Positions 41,653 through 52,651 of a stretch of 64,000 nt of DNA are shown here, piece after piece; the stretch's first letter is position 1, and every line of letters starts with the position of its first letter. The stretch spans positions 248,001 through 312,000 of the forward strand of contig NZ_CP029396.2 in NCBI RefSeq assembly GCF_001704615.3, written 5' to 3'. This DNA is from Acinetobacter defluvii (GTDB taxonomy: Bacteria > Pseudomonadota > Gammaproteobacteria > Pseudomonadales > Moraxellaceae). A program made the position numbers and the translations under genes. The notes under the pieces were generated by a model that was not told the DNA's origin, searched no databases, and saw only the letters and a list, made by a program, of their open reading frames with translations.

Positions 41653-44600
41653 TTAAAAATTTTTCTTTATGATACCGGTCGGGACTCTACCGCAAATAAA
41701 TAGCGCAGGACAATTAGGGCAGCTAAATGCTGAATCTGCTATTTTAAAATCACCACCACGGATACGAATGAAAATTTCTCGTAATTTGTCTTCAAAATTG
41801 TTTAGGGCTTTTGGTTTAAAGTCGAGAGGGTAAACCTTATTATCGGCTAAATAGACCAATTCTGCAGATGAATCAGGAAAAGTACTCTTTGCAGCAAGGG
41901 AAAATGCTGCATATTTTATATTTTTTGGGTCTGAACTAGGTGCATGACCAGTAAAGATACAGCGTAACGTACGCACATCATCTCGTAGCAGCATTTCATC
42001 AACATGAATTGTTATCTTTACACCTGCAACATTCAAAACTAATTTATCAAAAACTTCAACAATTGCTCCATTTCTGGACTGGATAAAAAAATTGAGCATC
42101 ATCTCAGCGATATTACGATAATCACTTACGTATCCATGCTCATGTAAACCAAACTTTTCAAAAGTAGCCTCCAACATAGGTTTCCAATTTATTGAAGGAT
42201 CATTATCTAAGCCAATTAATGCTTGAAATACATCGCGTACTGCTTCATGCATTTGCATGAATGCAGTTTCTTGTCTACGACCACCAATGCATAAAAGATG
42301 AGTATATAGAAACCGTCTAGGGCACCTATCATATAAATCTAAAGCATTAGCACTGAAACTTACATCTCCCTGAAATTCCACTACTAATGGGATACTTTCC
42401 GGCGCTATTGGTAATTGTAATACTGGGAGAGTTTTTATGTGCGAAACAGGGCCAATCCTTTCCAAAAAACCAGAAAGTGGACGTTGGATTTTTTTCTGAC
42501 CTTTAGTCCTTGCACCATAAAAAAATAGTCTTTCTCGTGCACGTGACATTGCTACGTAAAAAAGACATTCTTGCTCATTGTCGTGAGCTTCTCTGGCTAC
42601 ATCATTAGATGAACCTTTACCACCAGCAACCATACCCTCAGGTGGTGGACATTTTGTCCGTCTATATGAGCCAGGTAGTGTATCTTTATTAACCCCACTT
42701 AAATGAACAACAGGAAACTCAAGACCTTTTGAACTATGAATCGTCATCAATTTGACTGCATCAATATTTTGGGCCGCTGTCGGAAGCTGACTGAGATCAC
42801 GATCATCGTTAAGCTTAAGTAAACGACGTATTCGCATTATCATTTTTACTATGGGAAAGGCACTACCTTTAAGTTGTTGCCGAGCAAAATTCATAAACTG
42901 CCAAATAGCAATTCCTTCAGCTTTCCCTCCAACAGACTCTGATGTTGCAATTTCAGCTATCATTCGTGTGCGATCGAAAAGCACAGTCGCTAAAACATTC
43001 CAAGGGTGTGAGTGATTACTAAAACCCTGTAGTACATTTTTTAATTTTTCAAGTGAAGATAATCCCTCTGGGGATAAAGCTAACAATGATATGTCGCAGT
43101 CACAAAGTTCTCTTTCGCTTGTGCGTAGATGCTCTAGAATTTGAGTGACATCTTCCATTGGCATCTTAAATTCTGTACAACATGCAATACGAATCAATCC
43201 GGAAGCGCGTTTATCTGTCAAAATAGAGACCAATGCTATAAGGTCTTTAATTTCTGGTCGCTCAAATAAGCTACCCAGAAATAATACCGGAATTCCCAAT
43301 CGTTCCAGATCCCGCCCTAATTCTGAGAGCTTGTCATTTCCCCGACACAAAACTGCTTGATCTCGATACTTAAAACCAAGATCACACATTTTATTAATTG
43401 ATTCAGCTAAAGCGGAACTTACCAGGTCACCACTTTCTACTGTTCGTATTTCCGGAAGAAAACCTGATGCAGGGCGATTTGCAGTAAGAGCACTGTGTGT
43501 ACCGCCTGTTTTCATATCTGATGCAAAGCTTGAAAATGATGTCACGATCTCTGAAGCAGAGCGGTAATTAATTTTCAGTGATTGACCTACACTCCCGGGA
43601 AAATCATCCACGCAAAAACGCGATATATTAAATGACGAGGCTCCACGAAACCGATAAATTGACTGCTTTGCATCACCAACGACCCAAAGATTATCACCAT
43701 ATGGTTTGAGAGCCTTTAATAACCTGATACTGCTCCTATTAACATCCTGATATTCATCCACCAATACATGCAGATAATCATGCTGCAACTGTTGACGTAA
43801 CTCTGCATTAGCCTCCAGCAGTTGTACTGGTAGCATCACTAAATCACCAAAATCTAAACAATTTTCTTGTTTCTTTATCTTTTCATAAGCTTCGTATACT
43901 ACAGCAACTTCTAATGCTCGTTCAGCAGTTTCACGTTCTTCTGCACTACTGGCCTTTGCTAGCATATTCTCTGCAAGAATTCGGTACTGTAATGCATCTA
44001 TCACCTCATCCTTTGCCCGGGAAATAGCATTCAAAATATCGACAATATTTTGAGAAGGATCGTACAAATCACGATAATGATTTAAATTAAGACGTAAGAA
44101 CTCCTCTTCCAGAAGTTCTACAGCCTCTGAACGATCCATTAAGCGGGGTTCCGCTGGTAAATCACATAAATCATGAAATCGACGAAGCAGATCAAGGCCA
44201 AACCCATGAAAAGTCCCTATCCAAAGAGCCGCTGCCTCATGGGGCTGCTTTCGTGCGATACGTTCTGATATTTCCGCAGCTGCTTTATTCGAGAAGGTTA
44301 ATAACAATATCCGTCGAGGATCAACCTCTTCATTCAGCAAACTTTCAACTCTTGCTATGAGAGTTCGAGTCTTACCTGTACCTGGACCAGCCTGAAGTAA
44401 AAAAGCAGAACCTCTATGATTTACTGCATCATTCTGCTTTTCATTGAGAGGCATCTCTGGATCAATTTCTTGTGGTTTATTTTCAACCATAGGCAACAGC
44501 ATTGCATCAAGCATTTGCTGTGCAACAACCTCAAAAGGTGCTCCGAGCTTACTAGCGATATCACTACAAGTCATATGGCATTCAAGATGCATTTTTTTAA

Positions 44601-45036
44601 CAACTGAACGCGGAAGCAAGAATTCTCGGGCGAAAAGATCCATCTGAACTTCACGTCGTTGTCGATGGTTATAATCCACAACGCGACTTATTCCTGATAG
44701 TTCAGATTCTGCTGTACGGCTAGGGTCAATACTAATAACATATTCATCTTGTGTATCATCTCCTAGCTCAACATGACCAATTTCATGCGCTACAAGAAAT
44801 GCCTGTTCAAAAGATGAACCAAAATCCTCATGTGTAATTAATCTATATGTGCTATCAAAGAACGCCCGTGCGCCATTTAATTCATCGGAACATTGTAAAC
44901 ACTTCTCTACGTCAATATCTCGAAACGCAGCTTCAGCAACAGCAAAAGCATAAGAGTTCCAAGGATCTAGCCCTCTGCCTACAGCCTCATGATGTAGTTT
45001 GTCAGCGCGCTGGCGAGCGATCTCGATAGCATCCAT
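41653..45036 (-). CDS. ImmA/IrrE metalloprotease - UvrD helicase - Fe-S nuclease fusion
   Basis: 1127 residues. Residues 1-180 are an ImmA/IrrE-type domain with the zinc motif HEIGH (84-88) and a downstream LFAREFLLP segment. Residues about 195-800 are a UvrD/Rep superfamily 1A helicase. Its motifs are QAGPGTGKT (motif I, 215-223), LLLTFSNKAAAEISERI, VDEYQDVN (motif II), GDAKQSIYRFRGA (motif III), LMTIHSSKGLEFPVVHL and YVAMSRARERLF (motif VI). The C-terminus is a RecB/Cas4-like PD-(D/E)XK nuclease: LYDRCPRRFLYTHLL, then YPLDFKPK, and a Cys cluster CPNCPALFIC (1106-1115). With the earlier Cys this suggests a 4Fe-4S cluster. Such a protease-helicase-nuclease chain points to DNA-damage or anti-phage action. 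It starts 1 nt after the upstream stop. Confidence 0.88.
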   Translation of the reverse strand: MDAIEIARQRADKLHHEAVGRGLDPWNSYAFAVAEAAFRDIDVEKCLQCSDELNGARAFFDSTYRLITHEDFGSSFEQAFLVAHEIGHVELGDDTQDEYVISIDPSRTAESELSGISRVVDYNHRQRREVQMDLFAREFLLPRSVVKKMHLECHMTCSDIASKLGAPFEVVAQQMLDAMLLPMVENKPQEIDPEMPLNEKQNDAVNHRGSAFLLQAGPGTGKTRTLIARVESLLNEEVDPRRILLLTFSNKAAAEISERIARKQPHEAAALWIGTFHGFGLDLLRRFHDLCDLPAEPRLMDRSEAVELLEEEFLRLNLNHYRDLYDPSQNIVDILNAISRAKDEVIDALQYRILAENMLAKASSAEERETAERALEVAVVYEAYEKIKKQENCLDFGDLVMLPVQLLEANAELRQQLQHDYLHVLVDEYQDVNRSSIRLLKALKPYGDNLWVVGDAKQSIYRFRGASSFNISRFCVDDFPGSVGQSLKINYRSASEIVTSFSSFASDMKTGGTHSALTANRPASGFLPEIRTVESGDLVSSALAESINKMCDLGFKYRDQAVLCRGNDKLSELGRDLERLGIPVLFLGSLFERPEIKDLIALVSILTDKRASGLIRIACCTEFKMPMEDVTQILEHLRTSERELCDCDISLLALSPEGLSSLEKLKNVLQGFSNHSHPWNVLATVLFDRTRMIAEIATSESVGGKAEGIAIWQFMNFARQQLKGSAFPIVKMIMRIRRLLKLNDDRDLSQLPTAAQNIDAVKLMTIHSSKGLEFPVVHLSGVNKDTLPGSYRRTKCPPPEGMVAGGKGSSNDVAREAHDNEQECLFYVAMSRARERLFFYGARTKGQKKIQRPLSGFLERIGPVSHIKTLPVLQLPIAPESIPLVVEFQGDVSFSANALDLYDRCPRRFLYTHLLCIGGRRQETAFMQMHEAVRDVFQALIGLDNDPSINWKPMLEATFEKFGLHEHGYVSDYRNIAEMMLNFFIQSRNGAIVEVFDKLVLNVAGVKITIHVDEMLLRDDVRTLRCIFTGHAPSSDPKNIKYAAFSLAAKSTFPDSSAELVYLADNKVYPLDFKPKALNNFEDKLREIFIRIRGGDFKIADSAFSCPNCPALFICGRVPTGIIKKNF

Positions 45037-45037
45037 A

Positions 45038-45604
45038 TCATTCGTCTCTATTTATTATCTCTTGAATTCGTTCTTCTGGAATAAGTGCATCATGAAGAAT
45101 CTTTTCGAAAGATACCTTGCTTGGCGCAGTTGGTTTTACATTAGATTTATAACTTCGGCTATGTTGTGCTTGTGGTGGTAGTGCAAGAAAGGCCTTCAAC
45201 TGAGCAGTCGTTACCTGTAGAACTATCGCAAGCCTATTAATAAAATGTAATGGAACAGATGACAGTTCAACTCTTCTTACTCCAAAAGCCATTAAAACTT
45301 GTTTGGGAAGATTTAATAACTTTGCTGCATTTGAGAAACGCTGTGGAGGTATATCTATTTGTTCCGATTGCTGGGTAAGCCCCCTACGAAATCGATCCAA
45401 AGCAGACTCAATACTTATTTCATCATCTGGGGTAAGTGGTACACAGTCATCAATTTCACGAGACAGCTCGAGTGACAGATCGACTAATTCATTAGAATAT
45501 TCAGGAAACTCTATGAGATACTTTAGTAAGATATCTTTACTAGAATCAAATTCTACTGAGAAGTCTCTCAGTACATCCTCACGAGAAATATTTTGATCTC
45601 TCAT
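45038..45604 (-). CDS. HTH-like/antitoxin-like partner of the ImmA-UvrD protein
   Basis: 188 residues, acidic in its first half. Residues about 85-140 (PPQRFSNAAKLLNLPKQVLMAFGVRRVELSSVPLHFINRLAIVLQVTTAQLKAFLAL) look like an XRE-like helix-turn-helix. ImmA/IrrE proteases usually have an adjacent XRE repressor that they cleave, so this protein is the likely substrate or partner. The ATG overlaps the stop of the sigma-like gene (TAATG), and its own stop is 1 nt before the ATG of the fusion gene, so the three are translationally coupled. No exact family is recognised. Confidence 0.65.
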   Translation of the reverse strand: MRDQNISREDVLRDFSVEFDSSKDILLKYLIEFPEYSNELVDLSLELSREIDDCVPLTPDDEISIESALDRFRRGLTQQSEQIDIPPQRFSNAAKLLNLPKQVLMAFGVRRVELSSVPLHFINRLAIVLQVTTAQLKAFLALPPQAQHSRSYKSNVKPTAPSKVSFEKILHDALIPEERIQEIINRDE

Positions 45605-46380
45605 TAAAATTTCTCCTTATTTTCTAGTTGTTTACGCAATATTGCAAGCGCAAAATCACGGTGCGTGCGAATAGTTTTATCTGACTTCTTCAACGTTTTA
45701 GTGATTGTCATTTCATTGGGATCTTTCGAAATAATGGGTATATCGTGACACCACATTACGACAATACGTTGCTGAAGTGGTGATAAAACATTAATCGCCT
45801 CATGTAGACTTCGTCGGTAATATTCTTTGTCAAGTTCATTTGCATCAAAAGGATCATAGGGTTCTAACGCATTTTCAACCTCTGGTAAGATATTTTCATC
45901 TTCACCATATAATCCTTGAGTGAGATTATCTTTATTTTGAATTTTATTTTGTGCATCAACTCGGTCTTTAGCTAATGCGCTGTTAAAGTTGACTTCAAAA
46001 TAATCAAGACGCTCCTCATAACTATCCTGATCCACTAATAGTAAATCGATAAAATCATCACGAACTTTATCGCGGATTTCCATATTACTTAAGGAAGAAG
46101 TTCTTCCATCTAGGCTATGAGGTTTAGGAAGATTACGATGTATTCTTTCTAAGAGAGCTAGGAGTAACTTTTCACGAAGCCAAGAATTATCAGTATTTCG
46201 AATAAAATAGAGCAATGTTTCACTTGATATAAAACCCTCAATTGATTTTGGCCAAATAATACTTCTGGCAACAATCTCCTCATGACTGATTTTTTCTAGT
46301 TCATCAATCTCACATTCAACAATACTACGCCGAGTGTATAAAACACCTTCCCTATTAACCTTTCTTAGAGGTCTAGCCAT
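45604..46380 (-). CDS. Sigma-factor-like protein (region 4 HTH), first gene of the ubiquitin-like operon
   Basis: About 258 residues from the ATG at 46380 (MARPLRKVNREG); an ATG 15 nt upstream is less likely. The last 90 residues resemble sigma region 4: LHEAINVLSPLQQRIVVMWCHDIPI, then ITKTLKKSDKTIRTHRDFALAILRKQL, where the recognition helix sits in TLKKSDKTIRTHRDFA. The N-terminal two thirds are helical and unfamiliar, without an obvious region 2. It could direct RNA polymerase to the operon's own promoter or act as an anti-termination-type regulator. The AT-rich stretch at 46396-46628 upstream should hold the operon promoter. Confidence 0.7.
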   Translation of the reverse strand: MARPLRKVNREGVLYTRRSIVECEIDELEKISHEEIVARSIIWPKSIEGFISSETLLYFIRNTDNSWLREKLLLALLERIHRNLPKPHSLDGRTSSLSNMEIRDKVRDDFIDLLLVDQDSYEERLDYFEVNFNSALAKDRVDAQNKIQNKDNLTQGLYGEDENILPEVENALEPYDPFDANELDKEYYRRSLHEAINVLSPLQQRIVVMWCHDIPIISKDPNEMTITKTLKKSDKTIRTHRDFALAILRKQLENKEKF

Positions 46381-46628
46381 AAAGCACCCTAACAACCTTA
46401 AATCGATAATTTTTTAACAATTATTAGTAATTAATCTTAAAGAACCAAAATATCTTATATAACAATAATATCAGTTAAAAAATTTAAGAGTTGGTAAATC
46501 CATAATCAATTCATGTTATTAAATTTCTATTGTTTAAAAACTTTAAAATTCCACTACTTTTCTACATCTATTATCAAAAAAATACCTGTTGTACTCAAGC
46601 TTGAAACTACAATATTACTAATTAGAGA
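46381..46628. promoter_or_regulatory. Upstream region of the ubiquitin-like operon
   Basis: 248 bp, very AT-rich, without an ORF. It lies between the IS6 copy C left end and the first gene of the operon. I could not identify a specific -35/-10 pair with confidence. Confidence 0.4.
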
Positions 46629-47448
46629 GGCACTGTTGCAAATAGGCTGACATGATAAGCTAAATATCTTATTTATTTCGAGATACAGCAGATGAATCCC
46701 TTCCACGGTCGGCACTTTCAAGGTGAAATCATTCTTTGGGCTGTTCGTTGGTATTGTAAATATGGCATCAGCTATCGTGAACTTCAAGAAATGCTCGCTG
46801 AACGAGGCATAAATGTGGATCACAGTACAATTTATCGTTGGGTTCAGCGTTATGCTCCAGAAATGGAAAAACGGTTACGCTGGTATTGGCGTAATCCTAC
46901 AGATTTACATTCATGGCATATGGATGAGACTTATATCAAAGTGAAGGGGCGATGGACTTACCTGTATCGTGCAGTTGATCAACGGGGTCATACGATTGAC
47001 TTTTACCTTTCCGCTAGACGGAACAGTAAATCAGCCTATAGTTTTCTAGGAAAGATCTTCAATACGGTGAAAAAATGGCAAATTCCACGGGTCATCAATA
47101 CAGATAAAGCAGCGACCTATGGCCATGCTTTATCACGATTAAAGCGAGAAGGAAAATGTCCAGTAGATATTGAGCACAGGCAGATTAAGTATAAAAATAA
47201 TGTCATTGAATGTGATCATGGTAAGTTAAAGCGAATCATCAGGGCCACATTAGGATTCAAATCTATGAAGACTGCTTATGCCACAATTAAAGGTATTGAA
47301 GTCATGCGTGCACTACGTAAAGGACAAGCATCGTCATTTTATTATGGTCAGCCTCAGGGTGAAGTGTGTCTAATCAACAGGGTTTTCGGTCTCTAAGCAC
47401 TTTTTAAAGGGAACATCATCGACTCAAATCTCTATTTGCAACAGTGCC
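46629..47448 (+). mobile_element. IS6-family element (IS1006/IS1008-like), copy C
   Basis: 820 bp from GGCACTGTTGCAAATAGG to TATTTGCAACAGTGCC. Its orientation is opposite to copies A and B and the same as copy D. No 8-bp target duplication is seen. Confidence 0.9.
46692..47396 (+). CDS. IS6-family transposase (copy C)
   Basis: 234 residues beginning [21 protein letters not shown]. The DDE blocks are SWHMDETYIKVKGRW, INTDKAATYGHAL and [12 protein letters not shown]. It differs from copies A and B in the middle third (YIKVKGRWTYLY, SARRNSKSAYSFLGKIFNTV) but matches them at the end. This patchwork suggests recombination between related IS6 elements. Confidence 0.93.
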   Translation: MNPFHGRHFQGEIILWAVRWYCKYGISYRELQEMLAERGINVDHSTIYRWVQRYAPEMEKRLRWYWRNPTDLHSWHMDETYIKVKGRWTYLYRAVDQRGHTIDFYLSARRNSKSAYSFLGKIFNTVKKWQIPRVINTDKAATYGHALSRLKREGKCPVDIEHRQIKYKNNVIECDHGKLKRIIRATLGFKSMKTAYATIKGIEVMRALRKGQASSFYYGQPQGEVCLINRVFGL

Positions 47449-47905
47449 TAAAAATACCGACCGACCGAAATTTCAAGAAATGTTGAACTATGTCCGGGAA
47501 GGGGATAGGGTGATTGTACATTCCATGGATCGTTTTGCACGAAGTCTAAAAGATTTGGTCACTGAAGTAGATAAACTGGTCAAAAGAGGGATCGCCATCC
47601 AGTTTGTAAAAGAGAATATTACTTTTACTGCCCAATCCACGCCGATGGATAATTTGATGCTGCAACTGATGGGTGCTTTTGCTCAATTCGAGCGGGAAAT
47701 TATCTTAGAACGTCAGAAAGAAGGGATTAAGATCGCAGCAGCTCAGGGCAAATATAAAGGTCGTGTCCATAAATTGAATCCAGATCAAGCTAAAGCATTA
47801 CTGCAAGCCTGGAAAGAAGGGAAGTATTCATCAAAAGTTGATCTGGCAAAAGCGTTTGGTATCAGTAGACAGGCTGTCTATCGGTATTTAAAACAAATTA
47901 ATTAG
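47449..47905 (+). pseudogene. Serine recombinase, N-terminally truncated (second copy)
   Basis: About 150 residues, with GDRVIVHSMDRFARSLKDL, QLMGAFAQFEREIILERQKEGI and the C-terminal HTH KVDLAKAFGISRQAVYRYLKQ. It is roughly 90% identical to the fragment at 25543, and is likewise cut just before the NTDRPKFQEML segment by the right end of an IS6 element. The catalytic N-terminal strand is missing, so it should be inactive. Confidence 0.86.
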
Positions 47906-48626
47906 TCACTAGATGGACTGAAAGGTGCCTACAAAATCAGTGGCTATTCAGATATTACAATTAGCTACCAAAAAAGTAGAGATGGTCTGCATCTACTCGT
48001 GGACTCTACTGGCTTGAAGTTTCTAGGTGAAGGTGAATGGAAATGCAAGAAACATGGATCTGAATATCGTCGCCAATGGCGTAAGCTCCATATTGCTATA
48101 GAAGCTGAAACCCTTCAAATACGTGCAGTACAACTCACGACAAATAATGTCAGCGATTCACAAGTGCTCGAAGATTTACTTTCTCAAGTTCCCTTGGATG
48201 AACGAATTGATTCAGTCTATACAGATGGTGCTTATGACACAAAGCACTGCCGACAAGTCATTTTAAATCGTGATGCACATGCGGTCATTCCACCCAGGAA
48301 GAATGCAAAGCCTTGGAAAGATCAGCAAGTCAGGTCTATAGAACGAAATGAGTTATTGAAAACAGTCAAACTGCTAGGAAGGTCACTTTGGAAAAAGTGG
48401 TCTGGTTATCATCGTCGAAGTTTGGTGGAAACCAAGATGCATTGCATCAAATTATTAGGCGATAAATTAACAGCAAGGAGTTTTCCTAGTCAGGTGAATG
48501 AGATTCATGCACGCGTAGCCGTCTTGAACAAATTCACAGAATTGGGGCGCCCTCACACCCAAGTTGTCACTTGAATTTGGCTCAATTAGGATCGCTCTAT
48601 CTTTCAAACCTTTATGCAACAAAGCC
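47906..48626 (+). mobile_element. IS5-family (IS903-group) element, 5' truncated
   Basis: The right end is visible as TTTATGCAACAAAGCC (48611-48626), the complement of the typical IS903-group GGCTTTGTTGC terminus. The left part is lost next to the recombinase fragment. Confidence 0.7.
47915..48574 (+). pseudogene. IS5-family (IS903-group) transposase, N-terminally truncated
   Basis: About 219 residues of the DDE domain. LHLLVDSTGLKFLGEGEWKCKKHG carries the first Asp, DSVYTDGAYDTKHC the second and RRSLVETKMHCIKLLGDKL the catalytic Glu, all as in IS903. An internal ATG at 47999 starts the longest ATG-initiated frame, but homology continues upstream to about 47915. Full-length proteins have about 300 residues, so the N-terminal DNA-binding part is missing. 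Confidence 0.85.
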
Positions 48627-48653
48627 AGTCCCTATGTTAATTTGAAGAATGCC

Positions 48654-48866
48654 TCAATCTGACGGCTGCGAACCGCCAGGGACAGGCGCAATGTCAGATT
48701 CTGTCGCGGCCTTGGCGCGTGCCTGGAAGCGTTCATAGCAATCCAGCCCGCAGAAATGTTCGACGTATTCCGCGCCTTCCGGGGTGAAGGCGGCATCGAG
48801 CGGAATTTCTTTGCAGCATACGCAGCAGGTGGTGCAACTGGCAGTGTTCGGGGCGTTTGCGTTCAT
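48654..48866 (-). CDS. DUF3330 protein of mercury operons
   Basis: 70 residues rich in Cys: [21 protein letters not shown] and [12 protein letters not shown]. These are the features of the small DUF3330 proteins that follow merE in Tn21/Tn5057-type mercury operons. The Cys pairs suggest metal or mercury binding, but the function is not established. It is the last gene of the first mer operon on the minus strand. Confidence 0.8.
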   Translation of the reverse strand: MNANAPNTASCTTCCVCCKEIPLDAAFTPEGAEYVEHFCGLDCYERFQARAKAATESDIAPVPGGSQPSD

Positions 48867-48931
48867 GGTGGTACTCCTCCAGATTGGTAGCGAAGCTCAA
48901 AGCTGCCCACTCTCGGCTGGCTGGGAAGCGG

Positions 48932-49168
48932 TCATGATCTTCCCTTGAAGGCCCGCAGCAGCCGCGTCACAGACAGGACAAACAAGCCGGTCAGCGTGAG
49001 GGCTGCAATACCCCAGTGCTCCCCGATGAACGCGCCGGCCGTCGTGCCGGCTAGCACAATGGCGAGAATCGGCAAATGGCAGGGACAGGTGAGCACGGCC
49101 AGCGCGCCCCACAAGTAGCCGGTGATCGGTTTGTGCGTCTCAGACGGCAAGTGCTCTGGGCTGTTCAT
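48932..49168 (-). CDS. merE: MerE mercury transport protein
   Basis: 78 residues with two membrane spans. The Cys pair is in [23 protein letters not shown], the MerE signature in the first helix. MerE helps carry inorganic and methylmercury across the inner membrane. The start overlaps the merD stop by 4 nt. Confidence 0.92.
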   Translation of the reverse strand: MNSPEHLPSETHKPITGYLWGALAVLTCPCHLPILAIVLAGTTAGAFIGEHWGIAALTLTGLFVLSVTRLLRAFKGRS

Positions 49169-49530
49169 GGCAGACTCTCCGCGTGCTGTGCCGGTTCGGT
49201 TGGCATGGCGGCCAGTTGCATTTCGAGGCTGGCCAGGGCCTCGCGCCGACGCTCGACGAGTTGCCGCAACACGGCAAGCTGCGCAGACGCACCGTCACCG
49301 TCCGCAGCATCCAGCGCCCGGCACAGCCGCGCCAGCACATCCAGGCCGATGCCCGCTTCGAAGGCGGCCCGCACGAAGCGTAGCCGTTGCAAGGCGGCAT
49401 CGTTGAACAGGCCGTAGCCGCCTGGGGTGCACGCCACCGGCCGCAGCAATCCACGCAGCAGGTAGTCGCGCACGATATGCACACTCACGCCCGCGTCATG
49501 TGCTAAGCGGGAAACTGTATAAGCGCTCAC
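49165..49530 (-). CDS. merD: MerD secondary regulator
   Basis: 121 residues from a GTG start at 49530. The MerR-like HTH ([40 protein letters not shown]) is followed by helices with [41 protein letters not shown]. MerD displaces MerR from the operator and shuts the operon down once mercury is gone. It lacks the MerR mercury-binding Cys. Confidence 0.93.
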   Translation of the reverse strand: MSAYTVSRLAHDAGVSVHIVRDYLLRGLLRPVACTPGGYGLFNDAALQRLRFVRAAFEAGIGLDVLARLCRALDAADGDGASAQLAVLRQLVERRREALASLEMQLAAMPTEPAQHAESLP

Positions 49531-49570
49531 TGAACACCTCCTTTTCCTCACCCTGCGCAGCACAGGACAG

Positions 49571-50197
49571 TTACGTCCCGCTAGGCGATGACAGCTGTCG
49601 AGCAAGCTCTTGCCCAAGGCGAAAGGCCTCTTCGACGCCCACAACTTCGGCACCCTCATGCTGCGCGACCCAATCGTCAGCGGCAGCGGCGCTGGCAAAA
49701 AAGTGGACGTGGCAGCAGAAGGAGCAGCGAATGTCGGATGACGCATTTGGTCGCACCAGTGACACAACTGCGCTCGCCGGTTCGAGCCGGTGCAGCCCAT
49801 CTGGCGCCACCGTAAGCGATACCTCTTCACCCGTTGTAGGGCAGCGCGAGGAGACGTACGCGCTCCTGCCGAGCAAAGCCGGGAATATTAATACGTCTAG
49901 GGCGCACCACGTGTAGAGACGTTGGCCGTCAATCTCAAAGGTATGCGGGGTTTCGCGCAGCGTAAGGCCATAGCCGACAATATTGCCGTCGTCGTCATAC
50001 TCGGTGCTGGGGACCTGATCGAGTGCTGCCGCGACTCTGTCGGCCGGCCAGTCGAGCACGGTCGCGAGCGTTTTCCGCGAGACGGGACTTCCCTTGGCAA
50101 TCTCGCGAAGAAGCGGAAGCAAGAGTTCAGTGGGATGTAGTCGGTTGATAACCGAGAAACGCTCCGCGATTTCTTTGACGAAGGTTGATGTTTCCAT
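49571..50197 (-). CDS. merB: MerB organomercurial lyase
   Basis: 208 residues, close to the normal 212. The active-site residues are visible: Cys and Asp in [17 protein letters not shown] and the second Cys in [16 protein letters not shown]. The N-terminal winged-helix-like domain ([33 protein letters not shown]) is typical. It cleaves the C-Hg bond of organomercurials and passes Hg(II) to MerA. It lies downstream of merA in the same operon. Confidence 0.94.
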   Translation of the reverse strand: METSTFVKEIAERFSVINRLHPTELLLPLLREIAKGSPVSRKTLATVLDWPADRVAAALDQVPSTEYDDDGNIVGYGLTLRETPHTFEIDGQRLYTWCALDVLIFPALLGRSAYVSSRCPTTGEEVSLTVAPDGLHRLEPASAVVSLVRPNASSDIRCSFCCHVHFFASAAAADDWVAQHEGAEVVGVEEAFRLGQELARQLSSPSGT

Positions 50198-50236
50198 AGT
50201 TGTTTGGCTCCTTGGGGTTTGGTGATTTGATTCCGA

Positions 50237-52335
<2,099 letters not shown>

Positions 52336-52362
52336 GTGTCGCTCCCGAGTTCGGTTAACGGA

Positions 52363-52638
52363 TCAGCGTTTGAGGCTGGACGGATAGCCCGCGTCCTCGG
52401 TCGCCTTGGTCAACTTCTGGACGTTGGTCTTGGCATCGTCGAAGGTGACGACGGCCTGGCGCTTGTCGAAACTTACGTCGGTCTTGCTCACGCCCTCAAC
52501 CTTGGAAAGCGCGTGCTTGACAGTGATCGGGCAAGAGGCGCAGGTCATGCCAGGCACGGACAGCGTGACGGTCTGAGTGGCGGCGAACACGGGGGCAACG
52601 AAAGCGGCGAGAGCGAGGAAGGCAAACAGCTTTTTCAT
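52363..52638 (-). CDS. merP: MerP periplasmic mercury-binding protein
   Basis: 91 residues from the ATG at 52638. The signal peptide ends AAFVAPVFAA, and the mature domain has the metal-binding motif GMTCASCPITVKHAL. It scavenges Hg(II) in the periplasm and hands it to MerT. Confidence 0.95.
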   Translation of the reverse strand: MKKLFAFLALAAFVAPVFAATQTVTLSVPGMTCASCPITVKHALSKVEGVSKTDVSFDKRQAVVTFDDAKTNVQKLTKATEDAGYPSSLKR

Positions 52639-52651
52639 GATGAACTCCTGA

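Noticed and set aside
46396..46628. A pdif site on the upstream side of the ubiquitin-like operon
   Set aside because: TTATTAAATTT-like stretches occur, but none has both an XerC and an XerD half at the right spacing.
49076..49417. Several open frames opposite merD, merB and merA
   Set aside because: High GC produces long antisense frames; the mer genes on the minus strand account for the DNA.
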